A DNA stretch of 64,000 bases. Origin: Flavisolibacter amylovorans (lineage in GTDB: Bacteria > Bacteroidota > Bacteroidia > Chitinophagales > Chitinophagaceae). Both the position numbers and the translations under genes were made by a program. Shown here piece after piece: positions 1 through 8,996 of the stretch. Each line of letters begins with the position of its first letter. Within the stretch, counting starts at the first letter, position 1. The DNA lies in the NCBI RefSeq assembly GCF_039541815.1, contig NZ_BAABGY010000011.1:310001-374000 (forward strand), written 5' to 3'. The notes beneath the pieces were generated by a model. The model did not search any database, had not been told where the DNA came from, and saw only the letters and a list, made by a program, of their open reading frames with translations.

Positions 1-336
1 CTCGAAAAAACCCTGCGACATCTCCTTGTAGGCCTCGTTCACGGCGTCGCGGTCGGCAGTGGTGGTGAAGAAAACGAAGGGGATCGCCTTGCGCTTCAGG
101 GTTTCGTTTCCGTTGATCATCCGCTTGAGCTCGGCGCCGTTCATGCCGGGCAGGTTCATGTCGGAGAAGATGAGGAAGGGCTGCGACTCCATTTTGAGCA
201 GGTAGGCAATGGCGTCCGGACAGTTGGTGAAGTAGACGCGGGGGTTGGGTACTTCCAGCTCGCGGAAGGCCTGCTCGAGCAGCTCCTGGTCGTCGGTATC
301 GTCTTCGATCACAAGAATGGGTCCTGAGCGTGACAT
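1..336 (-). CDS. Receiver-only response regulator, C-terminus cut off by the window edge
   Basis: Reading leftward from an ATG at 334-336 the frame is open to the window edge, giving about 112 residues. The start MSRSGPILVIEDDTDD carries the acidic cluster of a CheY-type receiver. The phosphoacceptor aspartate lies in FSDMNLPGMNG, and the FVFFTTTAD stretch is the strand with the conserved Thr. This is the single-domain family (Rcp1-like) common in Bacteroidota, which usually takes a phosphate from a separate kinase; the lysine strand and any output domain lie outside the window. It is divergent from the sensor kinase at 485, with about 150 bases between. The family call is secure; the partner kinase is unknown. 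Confidence 0.9.
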   Translation of the reverse strand, partial: MSRSGPILVIEDDTDDQELLEQAFRELEVPNPRVYFTNCPDAIAYLLKMESQPFLIFSDMNLPGMNGAELKRMINGNETLKRKAIPFVFFTTTADRDAVNEAYKEMSQGFFE

Positions 337-484
337 GCCCTCCCTGCTTAAAATAATTGAGCCAAGGTAGATGCCGGGCGGCTGCCGCGGGGAAAATGCG
401 CTGCCCCGTTTCGCGGGCCGCGGATTTTCAATATCTTTTCGAGGCGCCGCCCCGGCGCTCCTGCCAGAACCCCAAACTGCCCGT

Positions 485-3478
485 ATGACGCTGCGGCCTC
501 CGATCGCTTTGCTCCAGGTACTCCTGCTGTGCCTCCTGCCCCTCCGCCCGGCCGCACAGTCGGTGATCGAGCATTACCGTCTTTTCACTGTACGCGACGG
601 GCTGCCGTCCAACGAGGTATACCGCCTGCATGAGGACAATTACGGCTATCTCTGGGTCGGTACCTCTCATGGCCTCGCACGCTTCAACGGGGCCTCCTTC
701 CAGAACTTCACCGGCTTTGGCTCGGGGCTGCCCATCACGGTGTGCACGGAGCTGATCCAGCCCAACGACTCCCTCCTGCTCGCGGGCACGCTTTCGGGGA
801 TCGCCGTCTATAACCTGAAGCGCAACCGCTTCGAGAACGAGCGGATCACCGATACCGTTCTGGCGCTCGGGTCGGCCTACACCGTCACTTGCTTTGCCCG
901 GCTGCCGGGAAAGCAGCTACTCGTTGGGGCGGCCCGGTGGGTGGCCGTGCTCGATGAGCACCTGCGCGTGGTGCGGAAAAAGGAGCTCGGCCGGCCCGAG
1001 GGCTTCTTCTTCCGCAACGCGGTATTTCTCGACCGGGATTCGACGCGCCTGCTCGCCGGGCCGGCGCTGCTGGAGCTGGATACCCGGACCCTTACCTACG
1101 GAACTCCGGCACAATTTCCGAGAAGCCTCAACAGCCCATACAATACGGTTCTTCAGGCCTTGAACCGCCTTGGCCCCGACCAGTATTTATACAGCTTCTG
1201 GAGCGAAGGGTACAGTGTGTACGATGCGCAGAAGAAGGTCGAGAAGAAGTTCAACATCACGTCCGCTGCGGGAGGCGACTACAACAACCTGCGCGACGTG
1301 TATCGGGACCGCCGTGACAGCAACCTCTATTGGATGGGAAGCGGCTCGGGCGTGGTGCAGCTGCGCCTGCCGGAGCTGAAGCACACGTTGTATACCTTCC
1401 AGCAGCGGGGCGAGTATAACCGCGAGCTCAATTACTGCACCCAGGTGCTGCAAGACAACAACGGCAGCACCTGGGTGGCCAGCCGGGGCGGGCTCGTGCG
1501 CATCGGGCGCAATGTATCGGCCTTCGAGCCCCTCGGCACCTTCCGGTTCTTCAAGGAAGGCACGGGCAAGCTGATTGAGTATACCGGAGCGGTAGGAGAC
1601 CGGCAGGGGCGGCTCTGGATCGGCACTTATGGAGAAGGGCTCTACGAGGCCACTGCCGAAGGAAAATACCTTCGCCGCTTCAAAGAGCCGAACACGGCGC
1701 TTGGCCACCTGGTGCAGAACATGCGGGTGTTCAACGACACCCTCTACGCCGCCACGTTTTTCAAGGGTCTGTTCTACTACGACGAGCGGGCGAAGAATTT
1801 CCGGCACCCACCCTTCCTTCCGCAGAAATACAAGGACACGGTGAGCTACCTGTTGCATTTCGACCGCTGGGGACGCGGCTGGACAAGCCTGAACCGCGAG
1901 CTTTCGGTTACGGATATGCGCACCCGGCAGTTCCGCGTGGTGCAGCGCCGCGGCGACAGCAGCGGGATACCGCGCACGCCCGCCCATGTGGCCGACGGCC
2001 CCGGCCGCGACATGTGGTTTGCGCTGGGCGGCTGGCACGGAGGGCTGTACCGCTGGGACGACCGGCAGCAACGCTTTTTCAACGAGCCCGTGGTGTTGAG
2101 TGGGATCACTCAGAAGCGCCTTATCATCCACCAGCTCGTCTTCGATACGGTGAGCCAGGACCTCTGGATTGCCACCTACGAGCACGGCCTCCTACGGCGC
2201 GATGCGCGCTCCGGCCGGTTCGTGGCTTATACCCAGGGGCTGAAAAGCCCGGCCATCAACGCACTGGCGATGGATGCCGCAGGCAACCTGTGGGCCGGCA
2301 CCATCTATGGGCTCTCGGTGCTGGTGAAAGGCGAGCACAGCTTCCGCACCTTCACTACCGACGACGGGCTGCCGGTCAACTATATCGTCTCCATCGCCTT
2401 CCCGTTCCAGGAACGGAAGGAGCGCCTGCTGGTGATGATGCAGGACCAGCTTTGCTGGGTGAACACGGCACACCTGCTGGCCGCCCAGCAGCCGGTAAAG
2501 ACCTATATCGAGGCGGTGCTCGTCGACAATGAACCCGTGCTCGACCGCGAGCGCTTCACCTTCGACCACAAGCATTTCCGGTTCCGATTCAGCGGCGTCA
2601 ACCTCAATAACAGCGAGGAGAACCGCTACGCCTACCTGCTCGAAGGGCACGACAAGACCTGGATCATGAACAGCCGCTCACCTTTTGCCGACTACTCGGG
2701 ACTGAAGCCCGGGCGCTACACCTTCCGCGTAAAGACGGCCAACGGCCAGGGCGTCTGGTCGGAGCCGGCCGCGTATACGTTCGTGATCACGGCGCCATTC
2801 TGGGAAACGGGGTGGTTCTACACGTTGGCGGTACTGCTCCTGGCGGGCAGCATCTATGCCCTCTACGGCTACCAGTTGAGCAAGGCCATCGCCCTGTATC
2901 ATATCCGCAGCCGCATCTCCAAGGACCTGCACGACGAGGTAGGCTCCACGCTCTCTTCGATTTCGCTGATGAACGAGATGGCGGTGCGCAGCCCCGAGCC
3001 GAGGCAGCTGCAGCGCCGCATTGCCGAAAGCCTCGCCTCGGTGCAGAATGCCATGAGCGACATCGTGTGGATGGTGAACCCGAAGAACGACGAGCTGCAG
3101 AACCTGCAGCTGCGCTTCGGCGAGGTAGCCGCCCAGCTGCTGGAGCCGAAGGGCATCAGCTATACGCTCGACTTCCCCACCGACAGCGGCCTGCGCATCC
3201 CTATGGAAAAGCGGCGCGACGTGTTCCTCATTTACAAGGAGTGCCTCAACAACATCGTGAAATACTCGGGTGCCACGGAGGTCGGCATCGAAGTGCGGCA
3301 CGGCCGGAAGGGCGTACTGCTGACGGTGACCGACAATGGCCGCGGCTTCGACCCGGACAGGCCGTATTCGGGCAATGGGCTCGCCAACATGCGGGCCCGC
3401 GCGGTGCAGCTGGGTGGCAGCATCCGCTGGGAAACCGGCGCGGGCTCCGGCACGAAGGTGTCGCTCTGGTTTGCATAG
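485..3478 (+). CDS. Sensor histidine kinase with periplasmic propeller and Y_Y_Y domain
   Basis: About 997 residues. The frame is open from 371, but the ATG at 485 begins a clear signal peptide (MTLRPPIALLQVLLLCLLPL), so I chose it. Next come Reg_prop-type propeller repeats (motifs such as GLPSNEVYRL, WVGTSHGLARF, LWIGTYGEGLY), a Y_Y_Y immunoglobulin-like domain near residues 690-765 ending in PGRYTFRVKTANGQGVWSEP, and one membrane helix near 778-798. The cytoplasmic part is a HisKA_3 dimerisation region with phosphorylated His816 in DLHDEVGS, and an HATPase_c domain with an NNIVKY N-box, DNGRGF and GNGLANM. It probably senses a periplasmic ligand and phosphorylates the LuxR-type regulator 60 bases downstream. 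The ligand cannot be told from sequence. Confidence 0.95.
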   Translation: MTLRPPIALLQVLLLCLLPLRPAAQSVIEHYRLFTVRDGLPSNEVYRLHEDNYGYLWVGTSHGLARFNGASFQNFTGFGSGLPITVCTELIQPNDSLLLAGTLSGIAVYNLKRNRFENERITDTVLALGSAYTVTCFARLPGKQLLVGAARWVAVLDEHLRVVRKKELGRPEGFFFRNAVFLDRDSTRLLAGPALLELDTRTLTYGTPAQFPRSLNSPYNTVLQALNRLGPDQYLYSFWSEGYSVYDAQKKVEKKFNITSAAGGDYNNLRDVYRDRRDSNLYWMGSGSGVVQLRLPELKHTLYTFQQRGEYNRELNYCTQVLQDNNGSTWVASRGGLVRIGRNVSAFEPLGTFRFFKEGTGKLIEYTGAVGDRQGRLWIGTYGEGLYEATAEGKYLRRFKEPNTALGHLVQNMRVFNDTLYAATFFKGLFYYDERAKNFRHPPFLPQKYKDTVSYLLHFDRWGRGWTSLNRELSVTDMRTRQFRVVQRRGDSSGIPRTPAHVADGPGRDMWFALGGWHGGLYRWDDRQQRFFNEPVVLSGITQKRLIIHQLVFDTVSQDLWIATYEHGLLRRDARSGRFVAYTQGLKSPAINALAMDAAGNLWAGTIYGLSVLVKGEHSFRTFTTDDGLPVNYIVSIAFPFQERKERLLVMMQDQLCWVNTAHLLAAQQPVKTYIEAVLVDNEPVLDRERFTFDHKHFRFRFSGVNLNNSEENRYAYLLEGHDKTWIMNSRSPFADYSGLKPGRYTFRVKTANGQGVWSEPAAYTFVITAPFWETGWFYTLAVLLLAGSIYALYGYQLSKAIALYHIRSRISKDLHDEVGSTLSSISLMNEMAVRSPEPRQLQRRIAESLASVQNAMSDIVWMVNPKNDELQNLQLRFGEVAAQLLEPKGISYTLDFPTDSGLRIPMEKRRDVFLIYKECLNNIVKYSGATEVGIEVRHGRKGVLLTVTDNGRGFDPDRPYSGNGLANMRARAVQLGGSIRWETGAGSGTKVSLWFA

Positions 3479-3486
3479 CGGGCCAC

Positions 3487-3533
3487 ATGGTAGCAATGTA
3501 CCATCGGCAAACCGCCGGTTCAGAATAACTTTG
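3487..3533 (+). promoter_or_regulatory. Operator-like inverted repeat plus TAnnTTTG box before the regulator gene
   Basis: A perfect 6-bp inverted repeat (atggta, six bases, taccat) spans 3487-3504. A TAACTTTG box matching the Bacteroidota -7 consensus lies at 3526-3533, 21 bases further. A closely related arrangement precedes the secreted protein gene at 4394. This suggests the site bound by the LuxR-type regulator at 3539 and autoregulation; that is inference. Confidence 0.55.
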
Positions 3534-3538
3534 AGCAA

Positions 3539-4186
3539 ATGCCCCCTTTGATCCGACTGGCCATCTTCGAGGATAACGACGAGCTGCGGCGCAACCTGGC
3601 GCTCTTCCTGAACTGGGACGAGGCCATCGAGGTCGTGGGCCAGTTCGCCAACGCCGTCGACATCGAGGCGCACATCGCGGCTGCCTGTCCCGACGTGGTG
3701 CTGATGGACATTGACATGCCCGGCGCCAACGGCATCGAGGGCATTGCCCGGCTGCGCAAGGTAGCGCCATCGATCCAGGTGATGATGCTGACCGTGTTCG
3801 AGGACGACGACAACATCTTCGCCGCCATCCGTGCCGGCGCCAATGGCTACCTGCTCAAGAAAACGCCTCCCGCAGAAATACTGGAAGCCGTGAAGGAGCT
3901 GCACGCCGGCGGCTCGCCCATGAGCGGCTCCATTGCCCGCCGCGTGCTCCGGCACTTCCAGCCCGCGCCCGCCGAGCCGGGGCCCGCGCTCACCGCCCGC
4001 GAGCAGGAGATCCTCGGCCTGCTGGTGCGCGGTAACTCGTACAAGATGATCGCCGCGGCCGTTGGCATCAGTCCCAACACGGTGCGCAACCACATTCACA
4101 AGATCTACGAGAAGCTGCACGTTAATTCCGCCACCGAAGCGGCCTACAAGGCACTGGGCTCCACCGGCGGGAGTCCGCGCCGTTAG
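3539..4186 (+). CDS. LuxR/NarL-family response regulator
   Basis: 215 residues: an N-terminal receiver domain and a C-terminal LuxR-type helix-turn-helix. The acidic pocket is at EDND (11-14), the probable phosphoacceptor is Asp57 in VVLMDIDMPG, and the conserved lysine is in GYLLKKTPP. The output domain, about residues 150-203, has the family signature LTAREQEILGLLVRG followed by SPNTVRNHIHKIYEKLHV. It directly follows the sensor kinase (60 bases), so the two form a standard HisKA_3/NarL pair. Its likely targets include its own promoter and that of the delta-60 protein, judging from the shared motif. The ATG lies only five bases after a -7-like box, so the message from that promoter would be nearly leaderless. 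Confidence 0.95.
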   Translation: MPPLIRLAIFEDNDELRRNLALFLNWDEAIEVVGQFANAVDIEAHIAAACPDVVLMDIDMPGANGIEGIARLRKVAPSIQVMMLTVFEDDDNIFAAIRAGANGYLLKKTPPAEILEAVKELHAGGSPMSGSIARRVLRHFQPAPAEPGPALTAREQEILGLLVRGNSYKMIAAAVGISPNTVRNHIHKIYEKLHVNSATEAAYKALGSTGGSPRR

Positions 4187-4272
4187 CGCCTGCGCTCCCT
4201 GCGCGCCGTGTTTTCCGGCTCCCGTATTTGTACGGTACAGGCTGCTTGCGCATACCCCTGTGGTCACCCTCC

Positions 4273-4320
4273 GTAGTAGGAATCTACCATTGCCCGGGAG
4301 CGGCCGGGAGCCAAACTTTG
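4273..4320 (+). promoter_or_regulatory. Second copy of the operator-like motif, before the delta-60 protein gene
   Basis: The 18 bases at 4273-4290 match 14 of 18 positions of the inverted repeat at 3487-3504, sharing the core gtagNaatNtaccat. An AAACTTTG box follows at 4313-4320, 22 bases after the motif, against 21 bases in the first copy. About 73 bases separate this box from the ATG at 4394. Conservation of motif and spacing suggests co-regulation by the response regulator at 3539. Confidence 0.55.
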
Positions 4321-4393
4321 TATCCGTCCGCAAGGATGTCCCACCTCTGAAAAGCGCTCCCTCTTCCGCTTTGTTAACCCAAATCAACTGTAT

Positions 4394-7300
4394 ATGAACA
4401 GAATCCTTTTGCTGCTGGCGCTGGTATGTACCGGGGTCACCGTTTCCGCCCAGCCCGGCACCCCGCTGCGCTTCGGTACCCGTGGCGTGGCGCGGCTCGA
4501 CAACGGCAACAATACCGGGGCGCCGGCATTCGCGCACCTCGCCAACGCGATCGCTTATAGTCCTGACGGCAAGTTGTACACCACCGCCGAGATCAATGCC
4601 AACGGCGTCATCGCCCGGTGGAACGCCGACGGCACGCTCGATGTCACCTACGGCAACAACGGCTATTCCGAGGCCGTGCGTATGAATTTCCCGAAGGGCT
4701 ACCTGCAGGCCGATGGAAAGATGATCATGGCGGGTTACTGCAACTCGGGCCTCAGCTCCCTGGAGTTTGCCGTGGCGCGCTTCAACCCCGACGGCCGGCT
4801 GGACCGCAGCTTTGGCAACGGGGGGATGGTGGCCACCTCCCTCAGCAACACCATCGACTGGATCTGGGACGGCCTCGTACAGCCCGACGGCAAGTTCCTG
4901 GCGGCCGGCAGCGCCAACGAGAACAATGCCGGCCTCGGCGACTTCGCCCTCGCCCGCTATCTCCATAACGGAAGCCTCGACCCGAATTTCGGCTCCGGCG
5001 GCAAGGTGGTCTTTTCCATTGGCGCCGGTAGCGACCGCATCTACGGCATCACGCGCCAGCCCGATGGCAAGATCCTCGCCACCGGGTTCTCCGTATCCGC
5101 CGGCAACAACGTGGACTTCGTGCTTGCCCGCTTCCTCTCCAACGGCGCGCCGGATACGAGCTTCAACGGCACCGGCTACCGCGTGCTCAACGCCGCAGGC
5201 GAGCAGGCCGGCGAAACGATCGCCGTACAAGACGATGGGAAGATCCTCGTGGGCGGCTATTCCCACAACGGCACGCACTGGGAGGCGACGGTGTGGCGCT
5301 TTCATGCCGACGGCTCCACCGACAACGGCTTCAACGGCAGCGGTAAGTCGGTGCTGCCCTTCCCGGCGGTGGATGCAGAGCTCGTGAGCCTGCGCCTGCA
5401 ACCGGATGGAAAGATCATCGGGGTGGCCGATGTGGCCACTACGTCTGCGAATCACGATATCGGTCTTTTCCGCCTTCAGGCCAATGGCACTACCGACAAC
5501 AGCTTCAATGGCACCGGCGTGCGTGTGGTATCGAATCCCAACGAAGAGCGCTTCAACCTTACGAGCCGCAACATGCTGCTGCAGCCCGACGGCCGGGTGG
5601 TGACGTTCGGGTTTGAATACGTCGGCACCCCGTCGTCGACAGCACGCACGCAGATGGAGTTGCGCCGCTTCAACGACGACGGCAGTAACGACAACAGCTT
5701 CGGCAGCAGCGGCAAGGCTACCGCATTCGTGAACCAGGGCACCACGCGCTTTCAATCCAACGTGGTGCGCCAGCCCGATGGCAAGCTGCTCGTGGCCGGC
5801 CTCTGGAACGGCTCCGCCACCACTGCCATCAACAACGATTTCCTGGTAGCCCGCTACCTGCGCAACGGCAGTCCCGACAGCAGCTTCGGCACCAACGGGC
5901 GTGTGGTGTATACGTTTGGATCCCTTACCGAGTCGGCCAACGCGATCCTGCTGCAGCCCGACGGAAAGATCGTGGTGGGCGGCACGGCCAATGTAACGGC
6001 CACCAACACCGATTTCGCCCTGGTGCGCCTCCAGGCCAACGGCTCGGTCGACAACAGCTTCGGCTCCGGGGGCAAGCTGCTGGTCAGCTTCAACTCGAAT
6101 GTGGAAACCATCAATACCCTGGCCCTGCAGCCGGACGGCAAGATCCTCGCGGGCGGCTTTGCGGGTTTCCCCGGCGTTACCGGCAACGACATAGCGATCG
6201 CGCGGATCAACCCGAACGGCACGCTCGATAACAGCTTCGGCACCAGTGGTAAGTTCCTGCGTGCCCACAGCTCCGGCACAGGCGCCGATGCCGTGAGCAC
6301 GCTGGCGCTGCAGCCCGACGGAAAGATCCTCGTAGGGGGCACCTACACTGCCGGATTTCAGAAGGGCGCATTGCTCCGGCTCACCGCCGCGGGGGCGATG
6401 GACAACAGCTTCAACGGCACGGGCTGGGTGGCCCTCGGCTGGAGCAGCGCGCCGCCGGAGTTCGTGAACGGCATCCTCCCGCTTTCCGACGGCAGGATTG
6501 TGGTGGGCGGCTACGTGAACGGTAATTCATCGCTGGGGATCATTGCCCAGATGGCGGCGGCCCGCCTCAACGCTGATGGCTCTTTCGATAATACCTTCAA
6601 CGGCACCGGCAAGACGATGTTCACCAGTGGTGGCAAGCCCTCGCAAACGGCCGCGATCGCGCTGCAGGCCGACGGGAAGTATGTGCTGGGCGGGCAGTCG
6701 TTCCGCGAGTTCTCGAACTCCGTATTTACGCTGGCCCGGCTGCTTCCGAACGGCACCCTCGATCCTGAGTTCAACGGCGGCTCGCTGCTCGTAAAGGCAG
6801 CCGACGGCGACCAGACGATGCGCGGCATGGTGCTGCACAACAACGAGGCATACGTGGCCGGCTTCGGCAACCACCCGGGCCCGGTGGGGGTGATCGCCGG
6901 CGTGTCGCTGGGCGCCCTCGACCTGCCGGTAGTGGTGTCGGTGAATGGTGGCACCTACTGTGCCGGCAGTACGATGACGATCCAATACAAGACCTTCCAG
7001 CCGTTCAACGCGGGCAATACGTTCACGGTGCACTTGTCGGATGCGGCCGGCTCCTTTGCGGCGCCGCTCGCGCTGCGCACGGTGAGCGATACGGGGTCGG
7101 GCACTACGTATGCCCTGATCCCGGCCGCTGTTCCCAACGGCGATGGCTACCGCGTCCGGATCGTGGCTTCGGATCCCGCCTATACCAGTGCCGACAACGG
7201 CACCGACATCCGGATCAACGCGCAGGCGACCGTGAACCCGGTGGGCAACCCGGTTTATTGCGCGGGTGTGGCGACGGCTCCGGTGTCGTTTACCGGAACG

Positions 7301-8059
7301 GGTGACTCCTATACCTGGACGAATAGTAATCCAGCGATCGGGCTGCCGGCCTCCGGCACGGGCGATCTGCCTTCGTTTACCACGGTGAACGGCGGCATGC
7401 AGCCGGAGTACGCGATGATCGAGGTAACACCGGTGACGGCTGCCGGCTGCACGGCAAAGCCGGCCACCTTCCGCATCGCCGTGTTCGCGGTGCCTGCTGT
7501 GGATGCCGTTGCGGACCAGTTCCTGTGCCGGGGCAATGCGAGCGCGCCTGTGACCTTCTCCGGGCCGGTGAGCGGCACGCGCTACTATTGGCAGAACTCC
7601 TCGACACAGACCGGCCTTGCTGCCCTGCGCGGTGTCGGCAGCGTGCCTTCCTTCGTTGCGGCGAACCCGACGGCGGGCCCCATCGCTTCTACGATCACGG
7701 TAACGCCAGTGGGTCCGGGCAAATGCCCCGGCGCGCCGGTGACCTATCAATATGGGGTGGGCAATTGCATCACGGCCACAGGCGGCGGTGGCAGCGACGC
7801 CGGCAATGCGCGCACCGCTACGCTGCAGGTGAGTCCCAACCCCGCCCGCGATCTCGTGCGCCTCACCTTCACCGGGGCTGCGGGCCGGCACACCGTAGAT
7901 GTACGGGACGAGTACGGTACGGTCCTGATCGCGCCACGCGCCTTCACGGGACCGGTGATGACGCTTAACCTCGGTATCCTCCGCCCCGGCGCCTATTATG
8001 TGCGGGTGCTGGAAGGCAGTACGGGTGCGGTGTACTACCGGAAGGTGGTGAAGCTATAG
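4394..8059 (+). CDS. Secreted delta-60 repeat protein with T9SS C-terminal sorting domain
   Basis: 1221 residues. A signal peptide (MNRILLLLALVCTGVTVSAQ) is followed to about residue 820 by many delta-60 repeats, about 50-60 residues each. They are recognised by alternating LQPDGKILVGG-type and ARLNPDGSLDNSFG-type segments, which form beta-propellers. From about 850 to 1120 there are immunoglobulin/PKD-like segments with cysteines (GGTYCAGST, FLCRGNAS). The last 80 residues (LQVSPNPARDLVRLTF to GAYYVRVLEG and YYRKVVKL) are a type A T9SS sorting domain, so the protein should be exported across the outer membrane and released or anchored at the surface. It sits behind the two-component pair and shares an operator-like motif with it. 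Its surface function is unknown. Confidence 0.95.
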   Translation: MNRILLLLALVCTGVTVSAQPGTPLRFGTRGVARLDNGNNTGAPAFAHLANAIAYSPDGKLYTTAEINANGVIARWNADGTLDVTYGNNGYSEAVRMNFPKGYLQADGKMIMAGYCNSGLSSLEFAVARFNPDGRLDRSFGNGGMVATSLSNTIDWIWDGLVQPDGKFLAAGSANENNAGLGDFALARYLHNGSLDPNFGSGGKVVFSIGAGSDRIYGITRQPDGKILATGFSVSAGNNVDFVLARFLSNGAPDTSFNGTGYRVLNAAGEQAGETIAVQDDGKILVGGYSHNGTHWEATVWRFHADGSTDNGFNGSGKSVLPFPAVDAELVSLRLQPDGKIIGVADVATTSANHDIGLFRLQANGTTDNSFNGTGVRVVSNPNEERFNLTSRNMLLQPDGRVVTFGFEYVGTPSSTARTQMELRRFNDDGSNDNSFGSSGKATAFVNQGTTRFQSNVVRQPDGKLLVAGLWNGSATTAINNDFLVARYLRNGSPDSSFGTNGRVVYTFGSLTESANAILLQPDGKIVVGGTANVTATNTDFALVRLQANGSVDNSFGSGGKLLVSFNSNVETINTLALQPDGKILAGGFAGFPGVTGNDIAIARINPNGTLDNSFGTSGKFLRAHSSGTGADAVSTLALQPDGKILVGGTYTAGFQKGALLRLTAAGAMDNSFNGTGWVALGWSSAPPEFVNGILPLSDGRIVVGGYVNGNSSLGIIAQMAAARLNADGSFDNTFNGTGKTMFTSGGKPSQTAAIALQADGKYVLGGQSFREFSNSVFTLARLLPNGTLDPEFNGGSLLVKAADGDQTMRGMVLHNNEAYVAGFGNHPGPVGVIAGVSLGALDLPVVVSVNGGTYCAGSTMTIQYKTFQPFNAGNTFTVHLSDAAGSFAAPLALRTVSDTGSGTTYALIPAAVPNGDGYRVRIVASDPAYTSADNGTDIRINAQATVNPVGNPVYCAGVATAPVSFTGTGDSYTWTNSNPAIGLPASGTGDLPSFTTVNGGMQPEYAMIEVTPVTAAGCTAKPATFRIAVFAVPAVDAVADQFLCRGNASAPVTFSGPVSGTRYYWQNSSTQTGLAALRGVGSVPSFVAANPTAGPIASTITVTPVGPGKCPGAPVTYQYGVGNCITATGGGGSDAGNARTATLQVSPNPARDLVRLTFTGAAGRHTVDVRDEYGTVLIAPRAFTGPVMTLNLGILRPGAYYVRVLEGSTGAVYYRKVVKL

Positions 8060-8080
8060 GGCTCGTTACTGGTTATAGTA

Positions 8081-8110
8081 AGCCCCGGCATTTGGCCGGG
8101 GCTTTTTCTT
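8081..8110 (+). terminator. Rho-independent terminator after the delta-60 gene
   Basis: A perfect 9-bp GC-rich stem (agccccggc paired with gccggggct) with a five-base loop is followed by a T-rich tract. It lies 22 bases after the stop codon. Confidence 0.85.
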
Positions 8111-8127
8111 TTTCATGGAAGGTTTGG

Positions 8128-8783
8128 GTAGGACGTAATATCGGGTGCTATTGGCAAGAAAACGGTGCATTGCAAGGCGCCGGATGCTGGCAAAGTGCCG
8201 AACGGAATCGTGGTCTTTTTGGAATGGTTCACTGCCTCTTTAGCAATAGACCTGGTGTAAAAAGCGGCCGTTGCGCATTTTTGGTTAGTCACGATTCACC
8301 CGTTTGAAGGCTGAAACGGCCACATTGCGCGGGCCATCGCCGATATGCAGCTGGTTAGGTCGGACGAAAGCCCACAGCAATCCTACTCCATGTCGGCGCA
8401 GATCCGCCAGGAACTAAACGATTCCTACGACATCCTGCAAGCGACGTAAAAGGTGGGTTAGATATTACACCCTGGCTGGAATGGACTCTCGGGTGCCTGG
8501 ACCGTGCGCTGCTCGCCACGAATGGCCTGCTGGCGCATGTGTTGATGAAGGCTAAATTTTGAGAGCTGTATTCGGGAGCTGCATTGAGTGAACGCCAGCG
8601 ACTGATAGTGGACCGGATGCTGAATGGTATAGAAGGCAACAGGACCTCTTCCAAGTGGGCAAAGATGGCGAAGTGCTCGCAGGATACGGCAGGTAGGGAT
8701 ATCCAGGACCTGATGGTAAAGGGGCTTTTGGCAAAGGAGGATGCGGGCGGAGCACGAGTTATGTGCTGGTAACCGGAAAATGA
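8128..8783 (+). pseudogene. Decayed Fic-family gene (3' half)
   Basis: The nucleotide sequence follows the second half of the intact fic gene at 13245-14348 almost throughout, from the tcgggtgctattggcaag segment to the end. It is broken by stops and frameshifts. The catalytic motif survives only as a garbled HPFEG...NGH stretch. The last part, 8584-8772, is still an open frame for 62 residues and keeps the winged-helix end (SSKWAKMAKCSQDTAGRDIQDL). This is a remnant of a related gene or of a duplication; the 5' half is missing. It marks the left edge of the accessory island right after the chromosomal terminator. Confidence 0.85.
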
Positions 8784-8784
8784 A

Positions 8785-8810
8785 AAAGCCGCACTGTTTG
8801 TGCGGCTTTC
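8785..8810 (+). terminator. Hairpin terminator after the fic remnant
   Basis: A perfect 10-bp inverted repeat (aaagccgcac, five-base loop, gtgcggcttt) with A-rich and T-containing flanks. It is followed at once by the agctccccttattgac block that recurs further on. Confidence 0.7.
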
Positions 8811-8905
8811 AGCTCCCCTTATTGACCAAAGATGCAGCTTTTTAGAGCTCTATGAATTGGTACCTAATTGGAAAACAAATAGTTAGATTCTTCAAATTTG
8901 CTGGA
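8811..8905. repeat. Diverged repeat block, copy A
   Basis: This block starts gctccccttattgac, continues with agatgcagc and ends with ttcaaatttg. It matches the block at 10864-10955 in order and spacing. A shorter third version, covering only the last half, is at about 10227-10273. All three are diverged, and each lies between small accessory genes. Confidence 0.5.
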
Positions 8906-8996
8906 GCTTGGCTGCCAGGAAAGTCAATCCTCTCTTAATTTAGCGTATGTAATAGTCCGGTCGAGTAATTTGAGGAAATGTATATTCCTCCAATTA

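Noticed and set aside
1187..2185. A 332-codon open frame on the minus strand
   Set aside because: It is antisense to the kinase propeller region and has no recognisable start or domain.
2678..6268. A 1196-codon open frame on the minus strand
   Set aside because: It lies antisense to the well-supported kinase, regulator and delta-60 genes; high GC and repeated coding structure create long open antisense frames. Its content is low-complexity (AVEAVVG-type repeats) mirroring the delta-60 repeats.
4500..6900. DNA tandem repeats or a CRISPR-like array
   Set aside because: The repetition is explained by the delta-60 protein repeats; unit length varies and there are no constant repeats with unique spacers.
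6527..7891. A 454-codon open frame on the minus strand
   Set aside because: It is arginine- and histidine-rich and antisense to the C-terminal half of the delta-60 gene; no family pattern.
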